DNA of 64,000 bases, from NCBI RefSeq assembly GCF_004366795.1, contig NZ_SORF01000001.1, positions 248,001 through 312,000 of the forward strand, in the 5' to 3' direction. This DNA is from Alicyclobacillus sacchari. GTDB lineage: Bacteria; Bacillota; Bacilli; Alicyclobacillales; Alicyclobacillaceae. Positions 49,497 through 58,829 of the stretch are shown here, piece after piece; within the stretch, counting starts at the first letter, position 1; each line of letters opens with the position of its first letter. Position numbers and translations under genes: made by a program. Under the pieces are notes generated by a model, which was not told the DNA's origin, did not search any database, and saw only the letters and a program-made list of their open reading frames with translations.

Positions 49497-50432
49497 TCAT
49501 TGCAGCACAGCGATGACTTTTCGGACAGAATCAGCCGATTTGTCGAGAGCCGCCCTTTCCTCTGGCAGCAGTTCGATGTCAACGATTCGCTCGATCCCGT
49601 TTGCCCCGAGAATCGTGGGCACGCCAAGAAACAAGTCGTGGTAGCCGTACTCGCCCTCCAGGTAGGCAATCGCCGGAAGCAACCGCCTCTTGTCCTTGAG
49701 AATCGACTCAGCCATCTGCGCGAGAGACGCCGCTGGCGCATAGTACGCACTGCCCGTACCGAGCAAACCAACGATCTCCCCGCCACCTGTGCGCGTACGC
49801 TGAACAATTTGCTCGATCCTCTCCGCAGACAAGAGCTTCGCAAGCGGTATTCCGCCGACGTTGGAGTAACGAACGAGCGGCACCATGTCGTCACCGTGCA
49901 CACCGAGCACGAAGCCATGCACATCCTCGACAGAGACGCCAAGCTCCGCGGCGACGAACGCATTGAAGCGCGCGGTGTCAAGCACCCCTGCTTGACCAAT
50001 GATTCGCTGTTTGGGAAGACCACTCGCTTTGTAAGCGACGTATGTCATCGCGTCGACCGGGTTCGACAACACGACGATGATCGCGTTGGGCGAATGGTGC
50101 ACGACCTGTTCCGTCACTGCCTTCACGATACCAGCGTTCGTCGTGACGAGATCGTCACGACTCATTCCTGGCTTGCGCGCAACACCAGCCGTGATGATGA
50201 CGAGATCCGAATCCGTGGTATCCTTGTAGTCACTGCTGCCCGTCACCCGGACGTCACTGCCGACGACTGGCATTGCCTCAAGCATGTCTAAAGCCTTGCC
50301 TTGGGTGGGACTTTCAAGTTGGGGAATATCGAGCAGGACGACATCCCCCAACTCTTTCAGCGCGAGCATGAAAGCGGTAGTAGCCCCTGTGAAGCCAGCG
50401 CCGATGACTGAAATCTTCTTTCGTTTGAGCAT
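49497..50432 (-). CDS. mdh: Malate dehydrogenase
   Basis: 311 residues. NAD-dependent malate/oxaloacetate step of the TCA cycle. [13 protein letters not shown] is the Rossmann loop, VVLLDI carries the acidic residue selecting [14 protein letters not shown] is the mobile loop with the malate-binding Arg that separates MDH from lactate dehydrogenase, and [11 protein letters not shown] has the catalytic His. Starts 12 bases after icd, so both are co-transcribed. No citrate synthase gene is adjacent. Confidence 0.96.
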   Translation of the reverse strand: MLKRKKISVIGAGFTGATTAFMLALKELGDVVLLDIPQLESPTQGKALDMLEAMPVVGSDVRVTGSSDYKDTTDSDLVIITAGVARKPGMSRDDLVTTNAGIVKAVTEQVVHHSPNAIIVVLSNPVDAMTYVAYKASGLPKQRIIGQAGVLDTARFNAFVAAELGVSVEDVHGFVLGVHGDDMVPLVRYSNVGGIPLAKLLSAERIEQIVQRTRTGGGEIVGLLGTGSAYYAPAASLAQMAESILKDKRRLLPAIAYLEGEYGYHDLFLGVPTILGANGIERIVDIELLPEERAALDKSADSVRKVIAVLQ

Positions 50433-50444
50433 ATGGGGTATTCC

Positions 50445-51743
50445 TCACTCCATGTTCTTGATGATTTGGTCCCCGAATTCGGAGCACTTGACCTCTGTAG
50501 CCCCATCCATCAAACGAGCAAAGTCGTAGGTGACGACCTTTTGTTCAATGGCCTTTTCCATGGCGCGCGTGATCATGTCGGCTGCTTCTTGCCAGCCGAG
50601 ATACTCAAACATCATCACGCCGGAAAGAATTACGGAGCCGGGATTCACCTTATCGAGACCCGCATACTTCGGTGCGGTTCCGTGCGTCGCTTCAAACACC
50701 GCGTGGCCCGTCTCATAGTTGATGTTCGCCCCAGGAGCGATGCCGATACCACCGACCTGGGCAGCCAACGCATCCGAAATATAGTCACCGTTCAAATTCA
50801 GGGTAGCAATCACGTCATATTCCGCCGGGCGCGTCAGAATCTGCTGTAAAAATGCGTCCGCAATTACATCTTTCACGACGATTTTCCCTGCCTGCACGGC
50901 TTCATTCTGCGCTCGATCCGCAGCATCTGTGCCTTGCTCAGCCTTGATTCGATCATACTGTGCCCACGTGAAGACGCGATCCGAAAACTCGCGTTCAGCC
51001 AATGCATAGCCCCAGCTCTTGAAAGCGCCTTCCGTAAACTTCATAATGTTTCCTTTATGCACAAGCGTGACGCTCTTGCGCCGATGGCGGAGTGCGTACT
51101 CGATTGCAGCCCGCACCAGCCGCTCCGTGCCGTCGCGAGACACTGGCTTAATGCCGATTCCCGATGTTTCAGGGAAACGAATCTTTTTCACGCCCATTTC
51201 ATTCTGCAGAAACTGAATTACTTTTTGAACTTCCGATGTTCCCTCCTGCCATTCAACACCCGCGTAGATATCTTCTGAGTTCTCGCGAAAGATGACCATG
51301 TCAACCAGTTCAGGGTGTTTTACAGGCGAAGGCACACCTTGAAAATAGCGGACGGGCCGCTGGCAGACGTAGAGATCCAACTCCTGACGAACCGCGACAT
51401 TGAGCGATCGAATGCCGCCACCCACAGGTGTCGTCAAGGGTCCCTTGATGCTCACGATATATTCCGAAAAGGCTGTGAGCGTATCTTGTGGAAGCCATTC
51501 CTGAAACTTGTCATACGCCTTTTCACCAGCATACACTTCATACCATGCGATTTTCCGCTTGCCGCCATAGGCTTTTTCAACGGCGGCGTCGAACACACGT
51601 TGCGAAGCGCGCCAGATATCGGGACCTGTTCCATCCCCTTCGACGAACGGAATAATGGGGTGGTCCGGAACATTCAGACGTCCATCTGTAAGTGTGATTG
51701 GCTCTCCCGAAGTCGGTAGCGAATACTGCTGAAAGCTCGGCAT
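50445..51743 (-). CDS. icd: NADP-dependent isocitrate dehydrogenase
   Basis: 432 residues from ATG 51743 with GAGGAGG upstream; the open frame extends much further but that part crosses the promoter and the sensor kinase 3' end. Converts isocitrate to 2-oxoglutarate. [20 protein letters not shown] binds substrate (the Ser of the phosphorylation loop is kept), [13 protein letters not shown] has the catalytic Tyr region, and HGTAPKYAG the NADP site. Followed by mdh. Confidence 0.97.
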   Translation of the reverse strand: MPSFQQYSLPTSGEPITLTDGRLNVPDHPIIPFVEGDGTGPDIWRASQRVFDAAVEKAYGGKRKIAWYEVYAGEKAYDKFQEWLPQDTLTAFSEYIVSIKGPLTTPVGGGIRSLNVAVRQELDLYVCQRPVRYFQGVPSPVKHPELVDMVIFRENSEDIYAGVEWQEGTSEVQKVIQFLQNEMGVKKIRFPETSGIGIKPVSRDGTERLVRAAIEYALRHRRKSVTLVHKGNIMKFTEGAFKSWGYALAEREFSDRVFTWAQYDRIKAEQGTDAADRAQNEAVQAGKIVVKDVIADAFLQQILTRPAEYDVIATLNLNGDYISDALAAQVGGIGIAPGANINYETGHAVFEATHGTAPKYAGLDKVNPGSVILSGVMMFEYLGWQEAADMITRAMEKAIEQKVVTYDFARLMDGATEVKCSEFGDQIIKNME

Positions 51744-51855
51744 GGCAGGCCCTCCTCGTATGTAGTGAACCAACTCTGGCGGTCGCGATGCGAAACCCTT
51801 GCACAGATGCAGAACATGGGAGTAAGTAGGTGCGCCCCGCAATCCATCCCATTCC

Positions 51856-51883
51856 ATAATAGCACAACAAGTCTCGTCTGCAA
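51856..51883 (-). promoter_or_regulatory. Promoter of the icd-mdh operon
   Basis: On the minus strand TTGCAG (51883-51878), 16 bases, TATTAT (51861-51856). It lies just after the stop of the sensor kinase gene. Confidence 0.6.
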
Positions 51884-51889
51884 TCGCTA

Positions 51890-53122
51890 TCAATGCGGCC
51901 GTAGAGCCGGTACATCGATTTCGACCAAAAAGCGTGAGGGCGTGCGTTCCATGCGAGCCACCCCACGCATTCGCTGTGCCAACCGTTCGACAATCTTCAA
52001 CCCAACACCGCGCTCTGGCGCCTGCCGTCGATCTCCGTCGGGGCGATTTCCGACAGCATTCTCCACAAGAAACACAATGCGACGCCCCTCGCCATACAGC
52101 GACCACGATGCCGTGGAAGGTCGCGCGGCGTGATCGATCACGTTTTTAAACAAGGTGCTAACCAGTCGTTCCCATTCTCCCGTCGTCGTCTCGACAAACA
52201 ACCCCTCCTGCGCCGTGCCAGACACGTCAATTCCGAAGTCAGCGGCAACCGCTGTGAAACGCTCGGCCAACTCATTGGTGATATCGGAGACGGCAACTGG
52301 CTCCGTCGGCTGGTCCGCAACGCCGGATCGGAGCTTGGATAAGTACAGGATATCAGACACCATTTTTGAGGCGCGATCGAGTTCGCGCCTGATGTCGGCT
52401 GCAGTCTGCAGATCAACGCCTCGGCTTGCCAGCATCGCATTCGCCGTCGCGATGGGAGTCTGCAATTCATGTGACAGTTCGAGTATCGATTCATTGTAAG
52501 CTGACCATGTGCGAAAAGCCGGCTGGACGAGCCGACGTGCCAACACGAGATCGCCAGCGACGGCGAGTAAGAAACCGGCACCGCCAACCATCTCCATCAG
52601 CCGAAGCGTGTGCTGCAGCATGGAGCGCTCTTGCGTGATCAAGCTGTACATATACAGAACAACTGTCGCTTTCGTCGGAGCCGTCAAGGGATTGTACGCG
52701 GTCTCCACCACGTCGTTTGGCAGCGCATCGGGGTCTGGGATCGTCAAGGTGTAGAGACGATACGGCTCACCGTTATAGGAAAATGTGGCGAATTTATGAA
52801 GAACAGCGACGCCATGAACGACTTCGAACGGTACAGGCGCGTGCGGTGAGTGTGCGACTTCCGCGCTGCTACCGACGGCATAATAATAGATACTATTGCC
52901 CAGACTGTCGCGAACGGGAGGCCCTTCGCCTTCGCGATATGCGCTGCGTGCCAAGGCCGCCTGTACTGCGGGAACACTGTTCTCCATGGCCAATTCGCTG
53001 TCGCGCACCAAGTCGCCTTGCAACTCGTGATACACGACAATTCCCAGAAGCACAAGTAAAAGGCCTGTGCTCATGATGAGCAGGCCTGATATGGTGACGT
53101 ACATGCGTCGAAACATATTCAT
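51890..53122 (-). CDS. Membrane sensor histidine kinase
   Basis: 410 residues from ATG 53122, which overlaps the response regulator stop by ATGA; ATG 53116 has better spacing from GGAGGG and may be used instead. Two membrane segments (about 8-28 and 175-195) enclose an extracellular sensor of about 145 residues. The phosphoacceptor is H218 in [12 protein letters not shown]. The ATPase part is unusual: the N-box FKNVIDHAA is short, and the usual DxGxG box reads VENAVG, so nucleotide binding could be weak; the [14 protein letters not shown] box is normal. Signal unknown. Confidence 0.9.
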   Translation of the reverse strand: MNMFRRMYVTISGLLIMSTGLLLVLLGIVVYHELQGDLVRDSELAMENSVPAVQAALARSAYREGEGPPVRDSLGNSIYYYAVGSSAEVAHSPHAPVPFEVVHGVAVLHKFATFSYNGEPYRLYTLTIPDPDALPNDVVETAYNPLTAPTKATVVLYMYSLITQERSMLQHTLRLMEMVGGAGFLLAVAGDLVLARRLVQPAFRTWSAYNESILELSHELQTPIATANAMLASRGVDLQTAADIRRELDRASKMVSDILYLSKLRSGVADQPTEPVAVSDITNELAERFTAVAADFGIDVSGTAQEGLFVETTTGEWERLVSTLFKNVIDHAARPSTASWSLYGEGRRIVFLVENAVGNRPDGDRRQAPERGVGLKIVERLAQRMRGVARMERTPSRFLVEIDVPALRPH

Positions 53123-53799
53123 TCGCCCTCCGGCTGCAAGGCGTACCCTCGGCCACGCACTGTAACAATCGCGTTCTTCCACCCGATATTCGCGCACTTT
53201 CGCCGCAGAAAGTAAATGTAGGTGTCCAGGGCGCTGTCGGCAACCTCTGCATCCGGTCCCCAGACCTTGGCAATGAGTTGATCCCGCGTCATCAACTGGT
53301 GTTTATGGCGCATCAAAGCTTCCATCAGGGCAAACTCTTTGCTTGTCAATTCGAGTGTCTTGCCCTCGTATTCCAAGCTGCGCGACTTGGTACGCAGCGT
53401 CGCCTTGCCATACGTTAAAGCTTCTTCGTCGGACAGGGATGGGGTTCGACGCACAAGAGCGCCTATGCGTGCCAGCAGTTCATCTGGATGGAACGGTTTC
53501 CCAAGGTAATCATCTGCCCCTTTATTGAGGCCGAACACGCGATCTTTAGGATCGTTTTTTACCGTCAACATCAGGACTGGCGTCGGACACCCGGCCTCGC
53601 GCAGTTGCGTCAGGGCCTCAATCCCGTCGCCGTCAGGCAGCATGTAGTCGAGCACAATGCAGTCATACGCCATGCTCATCCCATGTTCCACTGCGTCAAA
53701 CACCGTTTCGACCGCATCGACCAGGTAGCCGTGCCGCTCGAAGAGCGCTACGAGTTCCCGGCGAAGCTGCGGCTCGTCTTCAACAACCAACAGCCTCAC
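53119..53799 (-). CDS. OmpR-family response regulator
   Basis: 226 residues from GTG 53799 with GGAGGGAG upstream; the in-frame ATG 53865 overlaps the trpS 3' end and has no site. Receiver domain with the acidic pocket VVEDEP, phosphoacceptor D51 in VLDYMLPDGDG and the switch Lys in YLGKPF; then a winged helix DNA-binding domain (KEFALMEALMRHKHQLMTRDQL and DTYIYFLRRK). Pairs with the histidine kinase, coupled by ATGA. Target genes are not evident; the promoter of icd-mdh directly downstream is one candidate. Confidence 0.95.
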   Translation of the reverse strand: MRLLVVEDEPQLRRELVALFERHGYLVDAVETVFDAVEHGMSMAYDCIVLDYMLPDGDGIEALTQLREAGCPTPVLMLTVKNDPKDRVFGLNKGADDYLGKPFHPDELLARIGALVRRTPSLSDEEALTYGKATLRTKSRSLEYEGKTLELTSKEFALMEALMRHKHQLMTRDQLIAKVWGPDAEVADSALDTYIYFLRRKCANIGWKNAIVTVRGRGYALQPEGE

Positions 53800-53861
53800 T
53801 GCGCTCCCTCCCCTCGTCCCTTCCTGCGAGTCGGTGCGCAACCGGAATCGCAAGGCCAGGG

Positions 53862-54845
53862 TCATGTTGGTAAGAAACCGAGTTTCAACTTGACGTCTGA
53901 GAGTGTAGGCGCGGCCAGTTCCGCCGCTCTCTGCGCTCCACGCGCCAGAATCTCATCCACTTCGCGCGAACCGACCAGTTCACGATAGCGCTCCTGAATA
54001 GGCCTGAGTCCTTCGACGATGACCTCCGCCAACTCCTTCTTGAATGGTCCATAGCCCTGCCCCGCAAAATGCCGTTCCACATCCTCCATCGACATGTCGG
54101 CGAACAATCCATAGATGGTCATCAAATTGCTCACCGCCGGTTTTGCCTCGGGATCGTAGCGGACTTCGCGATCCGAATCGGTGACGGCACGACTGATTTT
54201 TTTACGAATGACGTCAGGCTCGTCGAGCATCGAAATGAACGCGCCTTGACTCTCGTCGCTCTTACTCATCTTCTTGGCCGGATTTTCGAGGCTCATGATG
54301 CGCCCGCCGACTTTAGAGATGTATGGATTTGGAACGGCAAACGTCTTGCCAAAGCGATTGTTAAATCTCTCGGCCACGTCGCGCGTGAGTTCAAGATGTT
54401 GTTTCTGATCTTCGCCAACCGGGACGACGTCTGTCTGATAGAGCAAAATATCGGCGGCCATGAGAGCCGGATAGGTAAACAACCCTGCCGTGACGACATC
54501 CTTGTGCTCAGACTTGTCCTTGAATTGCGTCATTCGAGACAATTCGCCGTAGTATGCAATACATTGCAGCAACCAGCCAAGCTCGGCGTGTGCGGGGACG
54601 TGCGATTGCACAAAGAGTGTAGCTCTGTCCGGATCTATCCCTGCCGCCAGATACAAGGCCGCCAAGTTCCGCGAATTGGTCCGCAATTCCTCCGGATCCT
54701 GTGGCACAGTGATGGCATGCAAGTCTACCACACAGAATAGACAATCCGCTTCCCTCTGCAGATGCACAAAGTGCTTCATGGCACCAAGGTAATTGCCAAT
54801 CGTCAGCGTTCCGGATGGTTGAATCCCAGAAAACACCCGCGTCAT
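53862..54845 (-). CDS. trpS: Tryptophanyl-tRNA synthetase
   Basis: 327 residues. Three ATG codons in a row (54851, 54848, 54845) follow AGGAG; the third has the best spacing. Class I signature as PSGTLTIGNYLG, the KMSKS loop as KKMSKSDESQGA, and the tryptophan-site region GEDQKQHLELTRDVA. Charges tRNA-Trp. I looked for a T-box leader in the 187 bases upstream and did not find its GGGTGGNACCGCG core. Confidence 0.96.
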   Translation of the reverse strand: MTRVFSGIQPSGTLTIGNYLGAMKHFVHLQREADCLFCVVDLHAITVPQDPEELRTNSRNLAALYLAAGIDPDRATLFVQSHVPAHAELGWLLQCIAYYGELSRMTQFKDKSEHKDVVTAGLFTYPALMAADILLYQTDVVPVGEDQKQHLELTRDVAERFNNRFGKTFAVPNPYISKVGGRIMSLENPAKKMSKSDESQGAFISMLDEPDVIRKKISRAVTDSDREVRYDPEAKPAVSNLMTIYGLFADMSMEDVERHFAGQGYGPFKKELAEVIVEGLRPIQERYRELVGSREVDEILARGAQRAAELAAPTLSDVKLKLGFLPT

Positions 54846-54955
54846 CATCATTCTCCTAACTCTTCAAAATTGGCTCAAATGGGTTGACCTACCGTTCCCA
54901 TCAATGAGAGCAACCCGAATATAGAGCCTCGTATGCAAACGTCCGGGTACGGCAA

Positions 54956-54991
54956 CGCGGAATCCCACGCTGATGAAAGAGGGATTCCGCG
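54956..54991 (-). terminator. Hairpin after pyk
   Basis: CGCGGAATCCC / GGGATTCCGCG, an 11-bp perfect stem with a 14-base loop, about 50 bases after the pyk stop. No T-run on the minus strand (one exists on the plus strand), so termination is likely but imperfect. Confidence 0.5.
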
Positions 54992-55038
54992 CAATTTTGT
55001 CGGTTCATATCGGCGTACAACCAAAAACATTCAGTCCG

Positions 55039-56457
55039 TTAAACCGTATGGACCTTTAAGAAGTTCGTCGTGCCCGATGTGCCAGCCGGAATGCCGCCCA
55101 TGATAATGACGCGATCACCCGTGTGCACACTGCCAGTAGACAGCGCTCCCTGAATGGAACCTTCCAAAAGCTCGTCGGTGGTTTCCGCAATGTCGGGCGC
55201 AACGACGGGGTGTACGCCCCAAAACACGGTCAGCCTGCGCGCAACGTGATCATACGGTGTCACGGCAATGATGGGAGACATCGGACGGTACTTGGAGACC
55301 GAGCGGGCTGTGTGTCCCGAGGTCGTAGCCGTCACGATGGCGACGACGTCGAGATCCGCCGCCAAGGTGCGAACCGCGTGCGCGAGTGAGTCAGACACCG
55401 ATTTGGTCACCTCAGTACGATGGCGGTAACTGACTTCCTCGTGCGCCAAAGCAGCCTCCGCCCGCTCGGCAATTTGCGCCATGGTCCGAACGGATTCGAG
55501 CGGGTAGCGACCGGCGGCCGTTTCACCACTGAGCATCACCGCGTCTGTGCCATCAAAAATGGCGTTGGCAACGTCACTCGCTTCGGCCCGCGTCGGGCGC
55601 GGATTGCGTTGCATGGAATCGAGCATCTGGGTAGCCGTAATCACCGGTTTTCCATACTTGTTGCACAGCGAGATGATACGTTTTTGCGCAAGTGGTACTT
55701 CTTCGGTCGGAATTTCCACGCCGAGATCGCCGCGGGCAACCATCATGCCATCGCTGACTTGGGCGATTTCCTCAAGCCGATCCATGCCTTCCTGTGTCTC
55801 GATCTTGGAGATGATGTCTGCCTGGTAATGATGTTGCTCGAGGATTCTGCGCACTTCCAGGACGTCGGCCGCCTTGCGTACAAACGATGCGGCGATCATA
55901 TCGACGCCTTGCTGAATGCCGAAAACGATATCCGCCTTGTCTTTCTCCGTGACGCCGGGGATACGCAAGGTGACACCCGGTACGTTGATGCCTTTGTTAT
56001 CCTTTAGCGTGCCGCCGTTTGTCACCCGGCAGTGAATGTCATGGCCTTTGACAGCCGTGACTTCAAGGCCGATGAGGCCATCGTCGATACGGATTGGTGC
56101 GCCCGGATATACATCGTCCACAAGGCCTTCGTATGAAATCCAAACACGTTCCTTCGTGCCAATTTCGACGGGATCAATCGTCAATACGATCTCGTCGCCA
56201 TCAGCCAGCTCAACCTGTCCACCTTGAATCTTGCCTGTCCGGATTTTGGGACCTTTGATATCCAACATAATGCCGACATGTTTTCCGACCTTTGCAGACG
56301 CTTCGCGAATGCGACGAATTCGTTCTGCGTGTTCATCGTATGTACCGTGAGAGAAGTTCAAGCGAGCGACATCCAGACCAGCCTCGATCAACTTCGCCAA
56401 CGTTTCGGGCGATTCGCTCGCAGGACCAATCGTTGCAACAATCTTGGTTTTTCGCAT
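55039..56457 (-). CDS. pyk: Pyruvate kinase
   Basis: 472 residues from ATG 56457, with GAGAGGG upstream. Last step of glycolysis. Full core: RKTKIVATIGPASES, FSHGTYDEHAERI, the catalytic MVARGDLGVEIPTE loop, ATQMLDSM and MLSGETAAGRYP. It ends after the C-domain at residue 472 and lacks the extra PEP-utilising-like domain of about 110 residues found at the end of the Bacillus enzymes. Follows accDA on the same strand after a terminator. Confidence 0.96.
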   Translation of the reverse strand: MRKTKIVATIGPASESPETLAKLIEAGLDVARLNFSHGTYDEHAERIRRIREASAKVGKHVGIMLDIKGPKIRTGKIQGGQVELADGDEIVLTIDPVEIGTKERVWISYEGLVDDVYPGAPIRIDDGLIGLEVTAVKGHDIHCRVTNGGTLKDNKGINVPGVTLRIPGVTEKDKADIVFGIQQGVDMIAASFVRKAADVLEVRRILEQHHYQADIISKIETQEGMDRLEEIAQVSDGMMVARGDLGVEIPTEEVPLAQKRIISLCNKYGKPVITATQMLDSMQRNPRPTRAEASDVANAIFDGTDAVMLSGETAAGRYPLESVRTMAQIAERAEAALAHEEVSYRHRTEVTKSVSDSLAHAVRTLAADLDVVAIVTATTSGHTARSVSKYRPMSPIIAVTPYDHVARRLTVFWGVHPVVAPDIAETTDELLEGSIQGALSTGSVHTGDRVIIMGGIPAGTSGTTNFLKVHTV

Positions 56458-56557
56458 GTGAAACCCTCTCTTTGCAGCAAGGTTGTCCGCCTCGACCACA
56501 GACAAGACCCAAGTCCCCCTGTCAGGACGGCCGAATGCGGAGGTGACAACAAAGGAA

Positions 56558-56594
56558 GAAGCGGAATGTCCAGCTGGATGCCGGACACCGCTTC
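56558..56594 (-). terminator. Terminator of the accDA operon
   Basis: GAAGCGG / CCGCTTC (7 bp) with GTCC/GGAC inside, overlapping the accA stop codon and followed by TTCCTTTG on the minus strand. Confidence 0.6.
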
Positions 56595-57552
56595 ACTGCC
56601 GTTCGATGTATTCTCCCATATCCCGATACTTATGGTATCGCGCGGCCAGAAGTTCATCAATAGAAATCTGCGAAAGTTCACGTAAAGTTTCCACGACCTT
56701 GTCGCGAACCATTTGCACCATGGCCTTGGGGTCTTTTTGGGCACCACCCCGCGGTTCGGCGATCACGCCATCGACAATCCCGAGATCAAGCAAATCGGCG
56801 GCCGTCAGCCGCATGACTTCGGCAGCCTTGGGACCGAGCTTACTGTCCTTCCACAGGATCGCAGCCGCAGACTCTGGCGCAATCACCGAATACCAGGCAT
56901 AGTCAAGCATAAAAATGCGGTCTGTGATACCCAGCCCCAGTGCACCCCCGCTGCCGCCTTCCCCGGTGACGATGGAGACGGTCGGCGTCCGTAGTCCCGC
57001 CATCTCCAGCAAATTCTCTGCAATGGCGACACTTTGTCCGCGTTCTTCTGCCGACATGCCCGCATATGCACCCGGAGTGTCGATGAAAAACACCACAGGG
57101 CGGCCAAACTTCTCAGCCTGACGCATTAGGCGCAGCGCCTTGCGATAGCCTTCTGGATTAGCCATACCAAAATTGCGGCGAATGTTTTCCTTCGTATCGC
57201 GGCCCTTCTGATGCCCAATCACAGTGACGGGATGCCCTGCAACAAGCCCAATACCGCCAACGATGGTCGGATCGTCTGCGAAATGCCTGTCGCCGTGCAA
57301 CTCAAGGAACTCGTCACACATCCCTTTGATATAGTCGAGCGTCGTGGGCCGACCGATCTGCCTCGCCAATTGCACGCGCTGCCATGCGGTCAAATTGGCG
57401 TAGGTCGTCTCCGTCAACTCTTCGAGCCGTTCCTCCAACTTCCTGAGCTCGCCTTGCAGATCAAGGCCGTTCTTCTCCATGAACGACTTCAACTCTGCGA
57501 TTTTATTTTGAAGTTCGGCGATCGGTTTTTCAAAGTCGAGTTCAGTCGGCAT
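56593..57552 (-). CDS. accA: Acetyl-CoA carboxylase carboxyltransferase, alpha subunit
   Basis: 319 residues from ATG 57552. Transfers CO2 from carboxybiotin to acetyl-CoA together with AccD, the first step of fatty acid synthesis. The crotonase-like fold shows GDRHFADDPTIVGGIG, IDTPGAYAGMSAEERGQS and GEGGSGGALGLG (oxyanion hole). Starts 11 bases before the accD stop, so the two are coupled; biotin carboxylase and carrier genes are elsewhere. Confidence 0.97.
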   Translation of the reverse strand: MPTELDFEKPIAELQNKIAELKSFMEKNGLDLQGELRKLEERLEELTETTYANLTAWQRVQLARQIGRPTTLDYIKGMCDEFLELHGDRHFADDPTIVGGIGLVAGHPVTVIGHQKGRDTKENIRRNFGMANPEGYRKALRLMRQAEKFGRPVVFFIDTPGAYAGMSAEERGQSVAIAENLLEMAGLRTPTVSIVTGEGGSGGALGLGITDRIFMLDYAWYSVIAPESAAAILWKDSKLGPKAAEVMRLTAADLLDLGIVDGVIAEPRGGAQKDPKAMVQMVRDKVVETLRELSQISIDELLAARYHKYRDMGEYIERQ

Positions 57553-58441
57553 CGGCCCACCCCCGAGCTGTATGGATGCGGACGATGGCCGCCAACGCAT
57601 CGCGCATTTGCTTGCGGTGCACGACCTTGTCAACCATGCCGTGCTTCAGATTGAATTCGGCGGTCTGGAAGTCATCCGGGAGTTTTTGCCGCATGGTCTG
57701 CTCTACGACACGACGTCCGGCAAACCCGAACATGGCCCCAGGCTCGGCGATGATGATATCGCCAAGACTCGCGAAGCTGGCGCTGACGCCGCCTGTCGTC
57801 GGATGCGTGATGACGGAGACAAACAACACACCGCACTCATGCATGCGGCGCAACGCCACGCTGGTCTTCGCCATCTGCATCAAAGACAAAATGGCCTCCT
57901 GCATACGCGCCCCGCCTGAAGCTGTGAACAAAATCAGCGGTTTACGTTCGACACAAGCCCGTTCCATGGCACGCGTCAGTTTTTCACCAACGGCCGATCC
58001 CATACTCCCCATCATAAAGCCGGGATCCATCACGGCCATCACGACCGGCATGCCGTCGATCTCGCCTTTTCCCGCCAGCGCGCCTTCCGCCATTCCGGTC
58101 GCACTTTGTGCCTTCGCCAACTTGGTCTCGTATTCTGGGAAGCCAAGCGGATTGGTCGACGTAATCCCTGCGCCGATCTCGACAAATGTACCGGCGTCCA
58201 GCGTCAATTCGACGCGTGTGCGCGCGTCGACGCGAAAATGAAAATTGCACTCTGGACAGGTGTATACGTGCTTCTGCAATTCCTTGGCCATCAGCAGATT
58301 GCCGCATGCCTCGCACTTTTGCACAAGCCCTTTGGGCACGTCGCGCTCGACGACTTCAGGCGGCTTCTGAACTGGTTTCGGTTCGGCAGCCGTCCCCAGG
58401 GTGGCATATTGACGCCGCCTGTAAAACAGGTCCTTTAACAC
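57542..58441 (-). CDS. accD: Acetyl-CoA carboxylase carboxyltransferase, beta subunit
   Basis: 299 residues from GTG 58441 with GAGGTG upstream. The N-terminal zinc ribbon is C43-x2-C46 ... C62-x2-C65, followed by the crotonase-like core with FMMGSMGSAVGEKLTRAME and FTASGGARMQEAILSLMQM. Overlaps accA. Lies 28 bases after a small conserved gene, with which it probably shares a promoter. Confidence 0.97.
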   Translation of the reverse strand: MLKDLFYRRRQYATLGTAAEPKPVQKPPEVVERDVPKGLVQKCEACGNLLMAKELQKHVYTCPECNFHFRVDARTRVELTLDAGTFVEIGAGITSTNPLGFPEYETKLAKAQSATGMAEGALAGKGEIDGMPVVMAVMDPGFMMGSMGSAVGEKLTRAMERACVERKPLILFTASGGARMQEAILSLMQMAKTSVALRRMHECGVLFVSVITHPTTGGVSASFASLGDIIIAEPGAMFGFAGRRVVEQTMRQKLPDDFQTAEFNLKHGMVDKVVHRKQMRDALAAIVRIHTARGWADAD

Positions 58442-58469
58442 GACTCCACCTCGTTTTGCAGTGGTTCAA

Positions 58470-58664
58470 TCACAAAGAAGAGTGCAGAATCTCCTTCAGG
58501 ATTTCCTGCCCCTCATCCAATTCACTCTCGGGTATCAAGATTTCGAACTGCTCTTTCGCGCCTCGCGCTTGCCTCACTTTGACTAGGAAGCCTTCTTCCG
58601 TCAACTTATTCCGAATCTGGTCAGCCTGGCGGGCTGTCGGTGCGATGTAGATGACCGTCCACAT
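58470..58664 (-). CDS. Small conserved protein (DUF2007-like), 64 residues
   Basis: Starts at ATG 58664, with AGGAG about 10 bases upstream. The sequence, VIYIAPTARQADQIRNKLTE then GFLVKVRQ and FEILIPESELDEGQEILK, follows the beta-alpha-beta pattern of small GlnB/DUF2007-like domains. I am not certain of the family. Its position between dnaE and accD is known from other Firmicutes. Likely first gene of the accDA transcript. Confidence 0.75.
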   Translation of the reverse strand: MWTVIYIAPTARQADQIRNKLTEEGFLVKVRQARGAKEQFEILIPESELDEGQEILKEILHSSL

Positions 58665-58707
58665 TCGTTCTTCGCTCCTAGCACGCAAAATGAGAATTCT
58701 TGCAAGC

Positions 58708-58713
58708 ATTATA
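58708..58713 (-). promoter_or_regulatory. -10 box ahead of the small gene and accDA
   Basis: TATAAT on the minus strand, 44 bases before the small gene's start, in the gap after dnaE. The -35 region is weak (TTCAGT at 19 bases). Confidence 0.4.
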
Positions 58714-58829
58714 TCACGTTGAGACAGAATGGACTGAACCCATCCCTCGTCTCTACCATAGCACACTTCGACAAGAGGGCAAGCACGGCTCGTTTCTACC
58801 CTACGACGATTGGGGTTCGCGTATGCCCC

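Noticed and set aside
49500-50291. 263-codon plus-strand ORF
   Set aside because: Antisense shadow of mdh; composition and lack of a start site speak against it.
51744-52106. N-terminal extension of isocitrate dehydrogenase by about 120 residues
   Set aside because: It overlaps the sensor kinase 3' end and the icd promoter; the icd family starts shortly before the [16 protein letters not shown] segment, and GAGGAGG precedes ATG 51743.
54852-55038. T-box leader for trpS
   Set aside because: I looked for the GGGTGGNACCGCG core and a specifier stem on the minus strand and did not find them; the one hairpin present serves pyk better.
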